DNA of 11,102 nt from contig JASGCG010000025.1 of the NCBI GenBank assembly GCA_030054235.1, forward strand, positions 1 through 11,102, written 5' to 3'. The position numbers and the translations under genes were made by a program. Below, piece by piece: positions 1-7,308 of the stretch. A model generated the notes under the pieces. It searched no databases and was not told the DNA's origin. It saw only the letters and a list, made by a program, of their open reading frames with translations. Each line of letters opens with the position of its first letter. Positions within the stretch are counted from its first letter, which is position 1. The stretch is from Bacteroidia bacterium (GTDB taxonomy: Bacteria > Planctomycetota > Phycisphaerae > Phycisphaerales > SM1A02).

Positions 1-264
1 TCTTCATGGCTGCGCGTGCTCCGGGATCCGCGCGCGGCGGCATCGGTCATCGTCCGAATGCGGAGGCTCGAAATGGGTCATTCAGGAGACTGGAAACCGC
101 TGGGCGGCTCATTGAGGGAACTGCGCATTGATGTCGGACTGGGTTACCGCGTGTATCTGGCCACGATCAGCCAGTCCACGGTGGTCCTGCTCGGCGGAGG
201 AAGCAAGTCAACCCAGGTTCGCGATATCGCGCGCGCTCGGGCAATCCTGAGGAGCATCACGTGA
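1..264 (+). CDS. RelE/HigB-type toxin of a toxin-antitoxin pair, 5' end missing
   Basis: This is the C-terminal 87 residues of a small toxin of the RelE/ParE superfamily, Gp49/HigB-like addiction-module killer branch. Members are usually about 95-105 residues and act as mRNA interferases, often ribosome-dependent. The reading frame is open to the first base of the window, and the residues before the first possible GTG (position 16) fit the family's 'WLxxLRD' start region. The true start therefore lies outside the window. Visible hallmarks are the RAAASVIVR helix, a Gly-Asp-x-Lys-Pro segment, the ELRID strand, GYRVYL, and the C-terminal GGGSKSTQ followed by DIARA. The stop overlaps the antitoxin start by 4 bases (GTGA, 261-264), so the two are translationally coupled in toxin-first order, as in higBA. 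Family assignment is firm from the motifs. Target specificity cannot be read from sequence. Confidence 0.85.
   Translation, partial: SSWLRVLRDPRAAASVIVRMRRLEMGHSGDWKPLGGSLRELRIDVGLGYRVYLATISQSTVVLLGGGSKSTQVRDIARARAILRSIT
249..254 (+). promoter_or_regulatory. Ribosome binding site of the antitoxin gene
   Basis: GAGGAG lies inside the 3' end of the toxin gene, 6 bases before the GTG at 261. It decides that start and would let the antitoxin be initiated independently of read-through from the toxin. Confidence 0.6.
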
Positions 265-620
265 CGAAGAAGTCAAAGCCATCCGTGGCTCGCAGGCCGT
301 CACGCCGTCGGCGGGTCGGCCTCAAACCATTTGACGCGGCTGAATTCCTGACCGATGAGCGCTTGGTGCTGGCGTACCTCCGTGAGGCACTGTCCGCTGG
401 CGATGCGCGCGTGCTGGTGGCCGCGCTTGGCGATGTGGCGCGGGCTCAAGGGATGTCGGGCTTGTCGCGATCCACAGGCTTGGGGCGCGAGAATCTCTAC
501 AAGGCGCTCTCCGCGCAGACCAACCCGCGTATCGACACGGTGTTCCGCGTCGCCTCGGCGCTTGGCATGCGGTTTGACCTTCGCTGGTCGCCGGACCGCG
601 CACGCAAGGCGGCGGGATGA
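261..620 (+). CDS. HigA-type antitoxin, XRE-like helix-turn-helix addiction-module antidote
   Basis: This 119-residue antitoxin partners the upstream toxin. It should neutralise the toxin by binding it and repress the shared promoter through its helix-turn-helix. The core is typical of the 'putative addiction module antidote' family: LKPFDAAEFL at about residues 21-30, then YLREAL, then AALGDVARAQGMSGLSR leading into the HTH (about 57-105) with GLGRENLYKALS and NPRIDTVFRVASALG. The GTG start at 261 is supported by the 4-base overlap with the toxin stop and a good ribosome site (GAGGAG, 249-254). An unusual feature is a Lys/Arg-rich extension of about 20 residues before the conserved core, which in this family normally begins near the LKPFD motif. 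The promoter lies left of the window. HigA is the closest label, but distant RelE-type antitoxins share this fold. Confidence 0.85.
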   Translation: MTKKSKPSVARRPSRRRRVGLKPFDAAEFLTDERLVLAYLREALSAGDARVLVAALGDVARAQGMSGLSRSTGLGRENLYKALSAQTNPRIDTVFRVASALGMRFDLRWSPDRARKAAG

Positions 621-625
621 ACTTT

Positions 626-642
626 GCCCGCCGCGCGCGGGC
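626..642. terminator. GC-rich hairpin between convergent genes, possible terminator
   Basis: A perfect 6-bp inverted repeat (GCCCGC at 626-631, GCGGGC at 637-642) with a 5-base CGCGC loop fills the short gap between the antitoxin stop (618-620) and the clpS stop (643-645). It could slow transcription from both sides. There is no T-run after the stem on either strand, so it is not a classical intrinsic terminator. A chance stem in GC-rich DNA is possible. Confidence 0.3.
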
Positions 643-936
643 TCAGGCGTCGGGTTCGATCGAGACGGTCAGCGACTTGGACTGCAGCTGCCCCTGGATG
701 AGCTCGGCGTGCTCGCGGTGCGTCACGCACACCACGGCGGCGCCGGAGCGGTCGACCTCGGTCGTCTTGACCAGCGCCATGGTGACTTCCATGCGCAGGA
801 TGTCCATGAAGCTGCGGATGACGTGCTCGTAGGTGTTCACGTCGTCGTTGTGGACCAGCACCTTCCACTGCGGCAGCGGACGGGGCTTGGTCGGATTGGG
901 CTTGCGGGTCGGGGTGCTCTCGATGGTGGTGCTCAT
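643..936 (-). CDS. clpS: ATP-dependent Clp protease adaptor ClpS
   Basis: ClpS (97 residues) delivers proteins with destabilising N-terminal residues to the ClpA or ClpC ATPase for degradation in the cytosol. A flexible Pro/Lys-rich tail (about 1-22) precedes the folded domain, which starts at WKVLVHNDDVNTYEHV (24-39). The Asn30-Asp31-Asp32 element corresponds to the E. coli N34-D35-D36 residues that hold the substrate's alpha-amino group. The second half, GAAVVCVTHREHAEL (65-79), is also typical. At the place of E. coli His66 I read Asp62, and the gatekeeper Met40 corresponds to Tyr36, so the binding pocket is non-standard. The ATG at 936 is fixed by a GGAGG 6 bases upstream. No clpA or clpC is in the window. 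The gene lies head-to-tail after rnd across a 140-base gap, probably with its own promoter. Confidence 0.93.
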   Translation of the reverse strand: MSTTIESTPTRKPNPTKPRPLPQWKVLVHNDDVNTYEHVIRSFMDILRMEVTMALVKTTEVDRSGAAVVCVTHREHAELIQGQLQSKSLTVSIEPDA

Positions 937-942
937 GTTGAA

Positions 943-947
943 CCTCC
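943..947 (-). promoter_or_regulatory. Ribosome binding site of clpS
   Basis: GGAGG on the minus strand, 6 bases before the clpS ATG (936-934). It is one of the few strong Shine-Dalgarno sites in the window and decides the start. Confidence 0.7.
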
Positions 948-961
948 GGCTGGTTGGCCCG

Positions 962-989
962 AGCGTAACGGTGCACCCACGTGTTTCAA
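962..989 (-). promoter_or_regulatory. Candidate sigma-70-type promoter of clpS
   Basis: On the minus strand, TTGAAA (989-984, one mismatch to the -35 consensus) is followed after 16 bases by TACGCT (967-962, three of six to the -10 consensus). Initiation would fall near 955, leaving a short leader carrying the GGAGG site. The spacer also holds two perfect palindromes, GGTGCACC (970-977) and CACGTG (978-983), which could be operator-like or chance. The remainder of the 937-1076 gap shows nothing else I can name. Confidence 0.35.
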
Positions 990-1076
990 TGGGAATTCAA
1001 GGGATTTTCCCGGCGGCTGATCGCGACCATCCGCCCGAGGCCGGCGCTGCAGATCATGCACGGCGCGCCAAAGGCC

Positions 1077-2339
1077 TCAGCCCGCCGACTGCGGCCCCTG
1101 CGGGCCCCATTCGAGCTCCAGGCGCTCCTTGCCGGCCATGAACGAGTCGAGCCAGACCCCGATGGCAGCGTGGCGCCAATCGCCGTCTTCGAAGAGGCGT
1201 GCGGCGGGATCCTTCTGCCGCGCGAGGTACCAGCGGCTGAGCTGCTGGCGCGTGAGCACCATGGTCGGTGCCAGGTGCATGCCGATGCACCGCATGTTGA
1301 GGATCGACCAGAGCGCATCGATCTTCATGCGATCGTCGGCGTTCTCGTCGGGTGGCGTCCAGATCCGGTCGCGGTCGATCGGCAGTTCCTTGGCACGCGC
1401 GATGCACTCGATGATCGCCTCGCCTGATTCCTGCACCACCGGCCGTGGCAGGCCGCGGATGTCTTCGAGTTCACGCACCGATTCGGGCTTGGCGCGCGCC
1501 ACATCGAGCAGGGGAGCATCGGCCAGCAGCGTGCGTGGCGGCACGTCCTTCGTGCGGGCGAGTTCGTACCGCAGCACGACGAGCTCGCGCAGGATCGTCA
1601 TCACGCGCGGGCGCAGGTTCATGCCCCGGCACGCACGGCGGACTTGACTCTCGGGGTCGAAGGACTCACTGGACTTGATCTCGAGTTCGCACTCGTGCCG
1701 GGCCCAGTCGACCCGCCCGAGTTCCGCGAGCCGTTCATGCATGCGCTGCCACACGAGCGGCAAGTAGCGCACGTCGTCGGCGGCGTAACTGATCTGGCTT
1801 GCGGTCAGCGGGCGTGCATCCCAGTCCGTGAAGGTGTGCCCCTTCGAAAGGCGATGCCCGGTGAGTGACTCGACCGTGTTCGCCAGGCTTGCCGGCCACG
1901 GCATGCCCATGAGCGCTGCCCCGACCTGCGTATCCACCACGTTGCGCGCGAGCGTGCCCGCGGCACGCTGGGCTGCGTTCACGTCCTGGCCGCCGGCGTG
2001 CACGAGCGTGACGAGCCGCTCATCGCAGACCGCAGACCAGATCCCCGAAAGATCCGGCGTCTGCGTCGGATCGATGATCGCCACGCGCTCCGCCGTCGCC
2101 ACCTGCACCAGGCAGATGCGCGGGTGGAAGTTCTCCTCGCCGATGAACTCGGTGTCGTACGCGAAGGTCCCGGCCGATCGGAGGTGTTCGACGAGTTCCG
2201 CCAACTCGGCCGGGGTCTGCACGACCGGCGCGTGGCCCTGCGGCACCATCGGGTGCTCCATGACCCGGATCTTCGAGGGCGCCTCGTCGGCGTGGGCCTC
2301 GGCATGGTGGATGGAGCGCTTTCGGCGGCGGAAGTTCAC
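1077..2339 (-). CDS. rnd: Ribonuclease D, 3'-5' exonuclease with HRDC domain
   Basis: RNase D trims the 3' ends of tRNA precursors and other small RNAs in the cytosol. The 420-residue product has the DEDDy exonuclease domain at about 38-215. Exo I is YDTEFIGE (Asp62, Glu64), Exo II is HAGGQDV with Asp119, and Exo III is YAADDVRYL with Tyr185-x3-Asp189. The family segment TDWDARPLT (171-179) precedes Exo III. An HRDC domain follows at about 225-305 (LRYELARTKDVPP, then GLPRPVVQ), and the rest resembles the second C-terminal helical domain, so the length fits bacterial RNase D. The start is uncertain. GTG at 2339 lacks a clear ribosome site, while ATG at 2249 has GGAG 6 bases upstream and would begin just before the domain. 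I kept 2339 because the intervening codons show the gene's strong G/C third-position bias. Confidence 0.93.
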   Translation of the reverse strand: MNFRRRKRSIHHAEAHADEAPSKIRVMEHPMVPQGHAPVVQTPAELAELVEHLRSAGTFAYDTEFIGEENFHPRICLVQVATAERVAIIDPTQTPDLSGIWSAVCDERLVTLVHAGGQDVNAAQRAAGTLARNVVDTQVGAALMGMPWPASLANTVESLTGHRLSKGHTFTDWDARPLTASQISYAADDVRYLPLVWQRMHERLAELGRVDWARHECELEIKSSESFDPESQVRRACRGMNLRPRVMTILRELVVLRYELARTKDVPPRTLLADAPLLDVARAKPESVRELEDIRGLPRPVVQESGEAIIECIARAKELPIDRDRIWTPPDENADDRMKIDALWSILNMRCIGMHLAPTMVLTRQQLSRWYLARQKDPAARLFEDGDWRHAAIGVWLDSFMAGKERLELEWGPQGPQSAG

Positions 2340-2386
2340 GAAGGATGGAATGTACGGGGGTCAGGAGCTTGCGGCTAGCGCCTAGT

Positions 2387-2416
2387 CCTATAAAACCAAA
2401 GTCGCCAGCCGGGCAA
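2387..2416 (-). promoter_or_regulatory. Candidate promoter of rnd in the rnd/menF divergent gap
   Basis: The 123-base gap 2340-2462 separates divergent rnd and menF. Its only AT-rich patch is around 2386-2400. On the minus strand, TTGCCC (2416-2411) and TATAGG (2392-2387) are 18 bases apart, each four of six to the sigma-70 consensus. Initiation near 2380 would give rnd a leader of about 40 bases. On the plus strand the same patch reads TATAAA (2389-2394) but lacks a well-spaced -35 element, so the menF promoter is not resolved. Confidence 0.3.
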
Positions 2417-2462
2417 ATCATGACTCCGTGACGTCCTTCACGATTCCTAGACTTTGCGACCC

Positions 2463-3830
2463 ATGGCCTCGGCCGACACCATGACCCTGCACGTGCGACG
2501 CCTTACGGGCGTCGTCCCGATCGCCCGGGCGGTGCAGGAACTGGGCGCCGCGATCGAGTCCCTCGGCGCCCGATCGCGCGATGCGCTGGACCGCATCGAG
2601 GTCGAGATCGAGCCGCTCGACATCATGGCGTGGGTCGCCAGCCAGCAGCCCGGCCAGCGAACCATGTTCCGCAATCGCGAGGGGAGCCTCGAGATGGCCA
2701 GCCTTGGCTGCCTGTTCGCGGCACCATCGCTCGACGATGCCCGCGTGCAGCGCCTGCTTGAGCAGGAGCCGCCGATCTTCCCGCGCATGCACGAGCCGGC
2801 ATCGCCGTTCCTCGTCACGACGTGCGCGTTCGATGCGAGCGCGCCGATATCCGGCGCGTGGTCCGCCTTCGGCGCCATGCGCGTGTCGCTGCCCTTGGTC
2901 GAGGTGCGACGCATGCGCACCGTGACCACCCTTGCGGTGCATGTCAACGGCGATGCATCGCGATCGCTCGAAGCGTTGCGCGCGGTGCGGCAGCCCACGT
3001 CGGTGCAGCGCGTGGCGCTGCGGCTTGAATCCGACAGCGATCCATCGCACTGGGCACGCATGGTCGATGAGGCGCTGGACGCGATCGCGGCGCGAACGCT
3101 CGACAAGGTCGTCGTGGCGCGCACGCGCCGCTACCGCGCGGTGAGCGCGATCGACCCGATGGCGCTCCTGATGTCGCTGCGGTCGGCCGCCCATGACGTG
3201 TTCCACGTCGCGGTCGAGGCTGCGCCCGGATCGAGCTTCGTCTCGATCACGCCCGAGCGGCTCTTCAAGCGCAAGGGTCGCGTGGTGCACACCGAGGCGA
3301 TTGCGGGAACGTGTCCGCGAGGACCCGACCTCGCCGCCGATGCGTGGCTGGCAAGCCGACTGCTGGCGAGCACGAAGAACCGCCTCGAGCACGATCTGGT
3401 CCTCGATCGCATCAAGGCCGTGCTTGCGCCGTGGTGCGATCGGCTCGATGCCGAGCCCACACCCGGGATTGTGCGCCTGGCGCACGTGCAGCACCTGATG
3501 ACGGGCGTCAGCGCGCGGCTGGCCGACGATGTGCTGGACGGTGCGCTGCTCGCCGCGATGCATCCAACGCCTGCCGTCTGCGGCACGCCGACGGAAGCGG
3601 CGCGCGCCTTCATCGCGGCGCACGAAGCCGATCAGCGTGGTCTGTACGCGGGCGCCGTCGGGCTCGTGAGCGCAAGCCGCAGCGACTTCGCCGTGGGCAT
3701 CCGCAGCGCGCTCGTGCATGGCGACCAGGCGGTGGCGTTCGGTGGCGCGGGTATCGTGCAGGGCAGCGAGGCCGATGCCGAATGGCTCGAGACGGCCCGC
3801 AAGATGGAGTCGTTCGACGCCGTCTCCTGA
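2463..3830 (+). CDS. menF: Isochorismate synthase MenF, first step of menaquinone synthesis
   Basis: MenF isomerises chorismate to isochorismate in a Mg-dependent cytosolic reaction. The 455-residue protein has a variable N-terminal part and a chorismate-binding catalytic domain from about residue 195. Visible motifs are LDKVVVART (213-221), SITPERLF (261-268), TEAIAGT followed by RG (277-287), NRLEHDLVLDRI (306-317), HPTPAVCGTP (367-376) and the C-terminal GLYAGAVG, FAVGIRSALV and GAGIVQGS. Lys215 and Glu265 have the same 50-residue spacing as the general base and acid of E. coli MenF. Siderophore or salicylate isochorismate synthases look alike, but the directly following menD settles the role. 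An in-frame stop at 2448-2450 limits the start to TTG 2454, ATG 2463 or ATG 2481. I chose 2463. None has a Shine-Dalgarno site. menF heads the operon and ends 12 bases before menD. Confidence 0.93.
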   Translation: MASADTMTLHVRRLTGVVPIARAVQELGAAIESLGARSRDALDRIEVEIEPLDIMAWVASQQPGQRTMFRNREGSLEMASLGCLFAAPSLDDARVQRLLEQEPPIFPRMHEPASPFLVTTCAFDASAPISGAWSAFGAMRVSLPLVEVRRMRTVTTLAVHVNGDASRSLEALRAVRQPTSVQRVALRLESDSDPSHWARMVDEALDAIAARTLDKVVVARTRRYRAVSAIDPMALLMSLRSAAHDVFHVAVEAAPGSSFVSITPERLFKRKGRVVHTEAIAGTCPRGPDLAADAWLASRLLASTKNRLEHDLVLDRIKAVLAPWCDRLDAEPTPGIVRLAHVQHLMTGVSARLADDVLDGALLAAMHPTPAVCGTPTEAARAFIAAHEADQRGLYAGAVGLVSASRSDFAVGIRSALVHGDQAVAFGGAGIVQGSEADAEWLETARKMESFDAVS

Positions 3831-3842
3831 GCCCGCACGCGC

Positions 3843-5609
3843 ATGATGACCTTCGACGACGCACCAAACCTGAATGCCCTGTGGGCACGCCTGGTCATGG
3901 CCGAGTTCGTGCGCGCGGGCGCGCGACATGTCGTCGTCTGCCCGGGTTCGCGCAGCACGCCGCTGGCCTTGGCCGCGCATGCGAGCGGGCTTGATGTCGT
4001 GGTGGCGCTCGATGAGCGCAGCGCAGCGTTCCACGCGCTCGGCGTCGCAAAGGCGACCGGCTGCGCGGCGCCCGTGATCACGACGAGCGGCACGGCCGTG
4101 GCCAACCTCTTGCCGGCAGCGGTCGAGGCGTGGGCGAGCGGCATCCCGATGATCCTGCTCACCGCCGATCGGCCGCCTGAACTCCTGGAATGCGGCGCGA
4201 ACCAGGCAATCCCGCAACGCGACGTGCTCGGCCGATTCGCGCGGTGGAGCGTCGATCTGGGCTGCCCCACGGATGCCGTCGATGCCCGCGTCGTGCTCTC
4301 GACCGCGGCCGAAGCGTGGAATCGCGCGCACACCGTGCCGTGCGGCGCCGTGCAGATGAACTGCCCGTTCCGTGAACCGCTTGGCCTGCAGGATGCGCCG
4401 TGGAACCGCGGGACGCTGGAGTCGATCCGTGCGTGGATCGGTTCCAAGGCGCCGTGGCGCGCCGAGGCCTGCTTCGGCGGCGGGCCGGGGCTTCTCGCGG
4501 CGCTGCGCGCGGTCACGCGCGGCGGTTCGCGCGGCGTGATCGTGGCTGGTGCGTTGCGCGACGAAGCCGAGCGTGATGCGGTGCTCATCCTGGCAGCGCG
4601 GCTTGGCTGGCCCGTCGTTGCCGACATCACCAGCGGCTTGCGCGGCGTGCCGACCGCGCTCGCTCGCGTGATCGCGCACGGTGATCTGGTGCTGCGCAGC
4701 GAGGCAGCGCAGCGTGCGCTTGCGCCCGATGCGGTCCTTCGCGTGGGCGGTGCGATCACGAGCAAGTCCGTGGCGCAGTGGATCGATGCGTCGCGCGTTC
4801 GACCGGTGCTCGTCGGCCGTCATGCTCAGCGCCAGGATCCATCGCACACTGCGGCGTTTTCGCTCGATGTGGACCTGGCCGCGCTGGCGCGGGACCTTGT
4901 GAACAGCCAGCCCGAGGCGCTGCCGGCGGTGCCGAGCGCACTCACGGATGCGTTCGTGCAGGCCGATCTTGCGGCCGGGACCGCGATCGAAGCGTGGATG
5001 GAATCCTCCGATGACCTCAGCGAGCCATGGATCGCCTGGTGGATCGCGCAGCATGCGCCCGCCGGCGTGCTCGTGGCCGGCAACAGCATGCCGGTGCGCG
5101 ACCTCGACATGCATGCGCCGGTGCGCCGCGACCTCGTCGTGCTCGGCCAGCGCGGCGCAAGCGGCATCGATGGCCTGATCGCCACCGCCAGCGGCATCGC
5201 GCGCAGCGGCGCACCGACCACGGCGCTGATCGGCGACGTGAGCGCGCTGCATGACCTGTCGAGCCTCGAACTCCTGCGGCGCACGCCCGGTCGCTGCACG
5301 CTGGCGATCGTGAACAACGACGGTGGGGGCATCTTCCACTTCCTGCCGGTGGCGCAGCAGGCCGTGCCGTTCGAAGCGCTCTTCGGTACGCCGCACGGCT
5401 GCTCGTTCGAGGGCGCGGCCTCGATGTTCTCGCTGCCGTATGCGCGGGCGGCCACGCGCGCCGACGCGGTGCTGGCCTTGCAGCATGCGTGGTCGCAGGC
5501 CGTGCCGTCGATCGTCGAGCTGGTGACGCCGCGGTCGGAGAATCTTGCACGCCACCGCGCGTTGCAGACCCACGTCACGCAGGCGGTCGATGCCATGCTC
5601 GCAGGATGA
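3843..5609 (+). CDS. menD: SEPHCHC synthase MenD, thiamine-diphosphate enzyme
   Basis: MenD decarboxylates 2-oxoglutarate and adds the resulting unit to isochorismate, giving 2-succinyl-5-enolpyruvyl-6-hydroxy-3-cyclohexene-1-carboxylate. It is the committed step of the classical pathway and uses thiamine diphosphate and Mg. The 588 residues match the family length. The N-terminal PYR domain carries VVCPGSRSTPLALAAH (31-46), the DERSAAFHALG segment with the catalytic Glu58, and TTSGTAVANLLPA (80-92), followed by TADRPPELLECGANQAIPQRD. The C-terminal PP domain carries GQRGASGIDG and the cofactor motif, starting at GDVSALHD (464-471) and ending at NND (491-493), then GGGIFHFLP. The start is either ATG 3843 or the adjacent ATG 3846, and no ribosome site is visible. 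Twelve bases separate it from menF. Its stop overlaps the menH start as ATGA. Confidence 0.96.
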   Translation: MMTFDDAPNLNALWARLVMAEFVRAGARHVVVCPGSRSTPLALAAHASGLDVVVALDERSAAFHALGVAKATGCAAPVITTSGTAVANLLPAAVEAWASGIPMILLTADRPPELLECGANQAIPQRDVLGRFARWSVDLGCPTDAVDARVVLSTAAEAWNRAHTVPCGAVQMNCPFREPLGLQDAPWNRGTLESIRAWIGSKAPWRAEACFGGGPGLLAALRAVTRGGSRGVIVAGALRDEAERDAVLILAARLGWPVVADITSGLRGVPTALARVIAHGDLVLRSEAAQRALAPDAVLRVGGAITSKSVAQWIDASRVRPVLVGRHAQRQDPSHTAAFSLDVDLAALARDLVNSQPEALPAVPSALTDAFVQADLAAGTAIEAWMESSDDLSEPWIAWWIAQHAPAGVLVAGNSMPVRDLDMHAPVRRDLVVLGQRGASGIDGLIATASGIARSGAPTTALIGDVSALHDLSSLELLRRTPGRCTLAIVNNDGGGIFHFLPVAQQAVPFEALFGTPHGCSFEGAASMFSLPYARAATRADAVLALQHAWSQAVPSIVELVTPRSENLARHRALQTHVTQAVDAMLAG

Positions 5610-6475
5610 CCGCACCGATGCGTGCTCGGACCAACGACGTCTCGACGCGTGCGGCGGAGCAGCCCGCGCAACCCGTCGAGCGATCGCTCCTTCCATGGAT
5701 CGATCTGCGCCCGGCTGAGGGTGATGCGCCGTGCATCGTCGCCTTGCATGGATCGTTCGGCGAGCCGCGCGACTGGAAGCTCGTGGTGGCGCGACTCGGT
5801 GTGCGGGCATCGTTCCATGCGATCGCCCTCGCACCGTTGGCGCAATGCCCGGTACTCGACATGCCACACGCTGCGGCGATGGTCGCACGCACGGTGCAGG
5901 CCATCCGCGCCCAGCGCCCTCGTGCGCCGCTCGTGCTTGCGGGCTACAGCTTCGGCGGTCGACTCGCCGCCGCCGCCACGGCAGTGCTTGCTCCCGATGT
6001 GCTCGTCCTCGTGAGCGCGCGTGTGCATCCCTTGCCGCCGATGCAGGCAATCGAGCGCCAGCGGACCGACGCAGCGCTCGCCGCAGCGCTCGCGCGCGAT
6101 GGCATGCAGGCCTTCATGCGATCGTGGCACGCGCGACCGATGTTCGCAGGGCTGGTGGCACGCGGGCTCGCGGGCAGCGTGGCCGCCTCGCGCGTCGCGA
6201 GCACGCCGAGCTGGGTCCGGATCCTGCGCGGACTCTCCCCCGGCACGTCGCTTGCGGCGCCGGATCTGTCCCGCGCCGGCCGGTGTGCATTCGTCGCTGG
6301 CAGGGATGACACCGCGTACGTCGACGAAGGCGAGCGCCTGCGTGCTCTGCGCCGCGGTCGGCACCTGCAGCTCACGGTGGCCGATGCCGGCGATGGCCAT
6401 CCGACCACGCATGCACTGCTGGTCGAAGCGCCCGCAGTCGTGGCCCAGGTCCTGGACTACGCTTGCGCACCATGA
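5606..6475 (+). CDS. menH: SHCHC synthase MenH, alpha/beta hydrolase
   Basis: MenH eliminates pyruvate from the MenD product to give SHCHC. It has an alpha/beta-hydrolase fold. The 289-residue frame shows the oxyanion motif VALHGS (45-50), the nucleophile elbow GYSFGG with Ser115, an acidic residue in AGRDD (Asp234 or Asp235) and GDGH with the catalytic His265. The MenH-like segment SWHARPMFAGLVARG (173-187) matches the W-x3-P-x-F pattern of the family. It is a little longer than the roughly 250 residues of E. coli MenH because of an N-terminal stretch of about 30 residues. An open frame runs further upstream inside menD. I chose ATG 5606 because it overlaps the menD stop as ATGA (5606-5609). 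ATG 5618 (Met5) is an alternative. Position between menD and menB supports MenH over a general hydrolase. Confidence 0.88.
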   Translation: MTAPMRARTNDVSTRAAEQPAQPVERSLLPWIDLRPAEGDAPCIVALHGSFGEPRDWKLVVARLGVRASFHAIALAPLAQCPVLDMPHAAAMVARTVQAIRAQRPRAPLVLAGYSFGGRLAAAATAVLAPDVLVLVSARVHPLPPMQAIERQRTDAALAAALARDGMQAFMRSWHARPMFAGLVARGLAGSVAASRVASTPSWVRILRGLSPGTSLAAPDLSRAGRCAFVAGRDDTAYVDEGERLRALRRGRHLQLTVADAGDGHPTTHALLVEAPAVVAQVLDYACAP

Positions 6476-7308
6476 CCACGACCAGCACTGCACCGGCCTG
6501 GACCGCCGTCGGCGAGTGGACCGACATCCGCTACCACACGCTGCCCGAGGGCATCGCCAAGATCACGATCAATCGCCCGCACAAGCGCAACGCCTTCCGC
6601 CCCGAGACGGTGATGGAGATGCGACGCGCACTGCAGCTGGCGCGCGAGGACGCCGCGATCGGCGTCATCATCCTGTGCGGCGAGGGGCCCGATGCCTTCT
6701 GTGCCGGCGGTGACCACAGCGTGCGCGGCGAAGCGGGCTACGTCGACGAGTCGGGGGTGCACCGGCTGAACGTTCTGGATTTCCAGCGCGAGATCCGCAC
6801 GTGCCCCAAGCCCATCGTGGCCATGGTCGCGGGCTTTGCGATCGGCGGCGGCCACGTGCTGCACATGATGTGCGACCTCACGATCGCGGCCGACAACGCC
6901 AAGTTCGGGCAGATCGGTCCGAAGGTCGGCTCGTTCGACGGCGGCTACGGCAGCTCGTACATGGCGCGCATCATCGGCCAGAAGAAGGCGCGCGAGATGT
7001 GGTTCCTCTGCCGCCAGTACTCCGCGCAGCAGGCCCAGGACATGGGCCTGGTGAACACGGTCGTGCCGCTGGCCGACCTGGAGCGCGAGACGCTGCAATG
7101 GTGCCGCGAGATGCTCGCGTGCTCACCCACGGCGCTGCGGTGCCTCAAGGCTGCGATGAATGCCGACTGCGATGGTCAGGCCGGGCTGCAGGAGCTGGCT
7201 GGTTGCGCCACGATGCTCTACTACATGACCGACGAGGCGCAGGAGGGTTCACGCGCCTGGCGTGAGCGCCGCCCGCCGGCGTGGGACACGATCACGCGAC
7301 GCCCGTGA
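6472..7308 (+). CDS. menB: 1,4-dihydroxy-2-naphthoyl-CoA synthase MenB (bicarbonate-type)
   Basis: MenB closes the second ring of o-succinylbenzoyl-CoA by an intramolecular Claisen condensation, giving DHNA-CoA. It is a crotonase-fold protein of 278 residues and the best conserved gene of the window. Hallmarks are INRPHKRNAFRPET (33-46), FCAGGD (76-81), AIGGGHVLHMMCDLTIAADN (123-142), GPKVGSFDGGYGSSYMARI (149-167), WFLCRQY and CLKAAMNADCDGQAGLQEL. Tyr90, Ser154 and Asp156 fit the catalytic Tyr97, Ser161 and Asp163 of E. coli. Gly149 stands where type II enzymes carry an Asp, so this should be a type I enzyme using bound bicarbonate as base. ATG 6472 overlaps the menH stop as ATGA. A TTG 9 bases upstream is less likely. 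The C-terminal RRPPAWDTITRRP resembles the family's usual end. Confidence 0.97.
   Translation: MTTTSTAPAWTAVGEWTDIRYHTLPEGIAKITINRPHKRNAFRPETVMEMRRALQLAREDAAIGVIILCGEGPDAFCAGGDHSVRGEAGYVDESGVHRLNVLDFQREIRTCPKPIVAMVAGFAIGGGHVLHMMCDLTIAADNAKFGQIGPKVGSFDGGYGSSYMARIIGQKKAREMWFLCRQYSAQQAQDMGLVNTVVPLADLERETLQWCREMLACSPTALRCLKAAMNADCDGQAGLQELAGCATMLYYMTDEAQEGSRAWRERRPPAWDTITRRP

Noticed and set aside
991..1011. GGGAA/TTCCC inverted repeat upstream of clpS as an operator
   Set aside because: Only 5 bp with an 11-base spacer and no match to an operator I know. Likely chance.
2418..6050. A 1210-codon open frame on the minus strand opposite menF, menD and menH
   Set aside because: Its translation is Arg/His/Ala-rich, low in complexity and shows no domain. 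It mirrors the third-position G/C bias of the real plus-strand genes.
4826..6493. A 555-codon minus-strand frame opposite menD and menH
   Set aside because: Same reason: a compositional shadow of well-supported men genes, with no recognisable motif.
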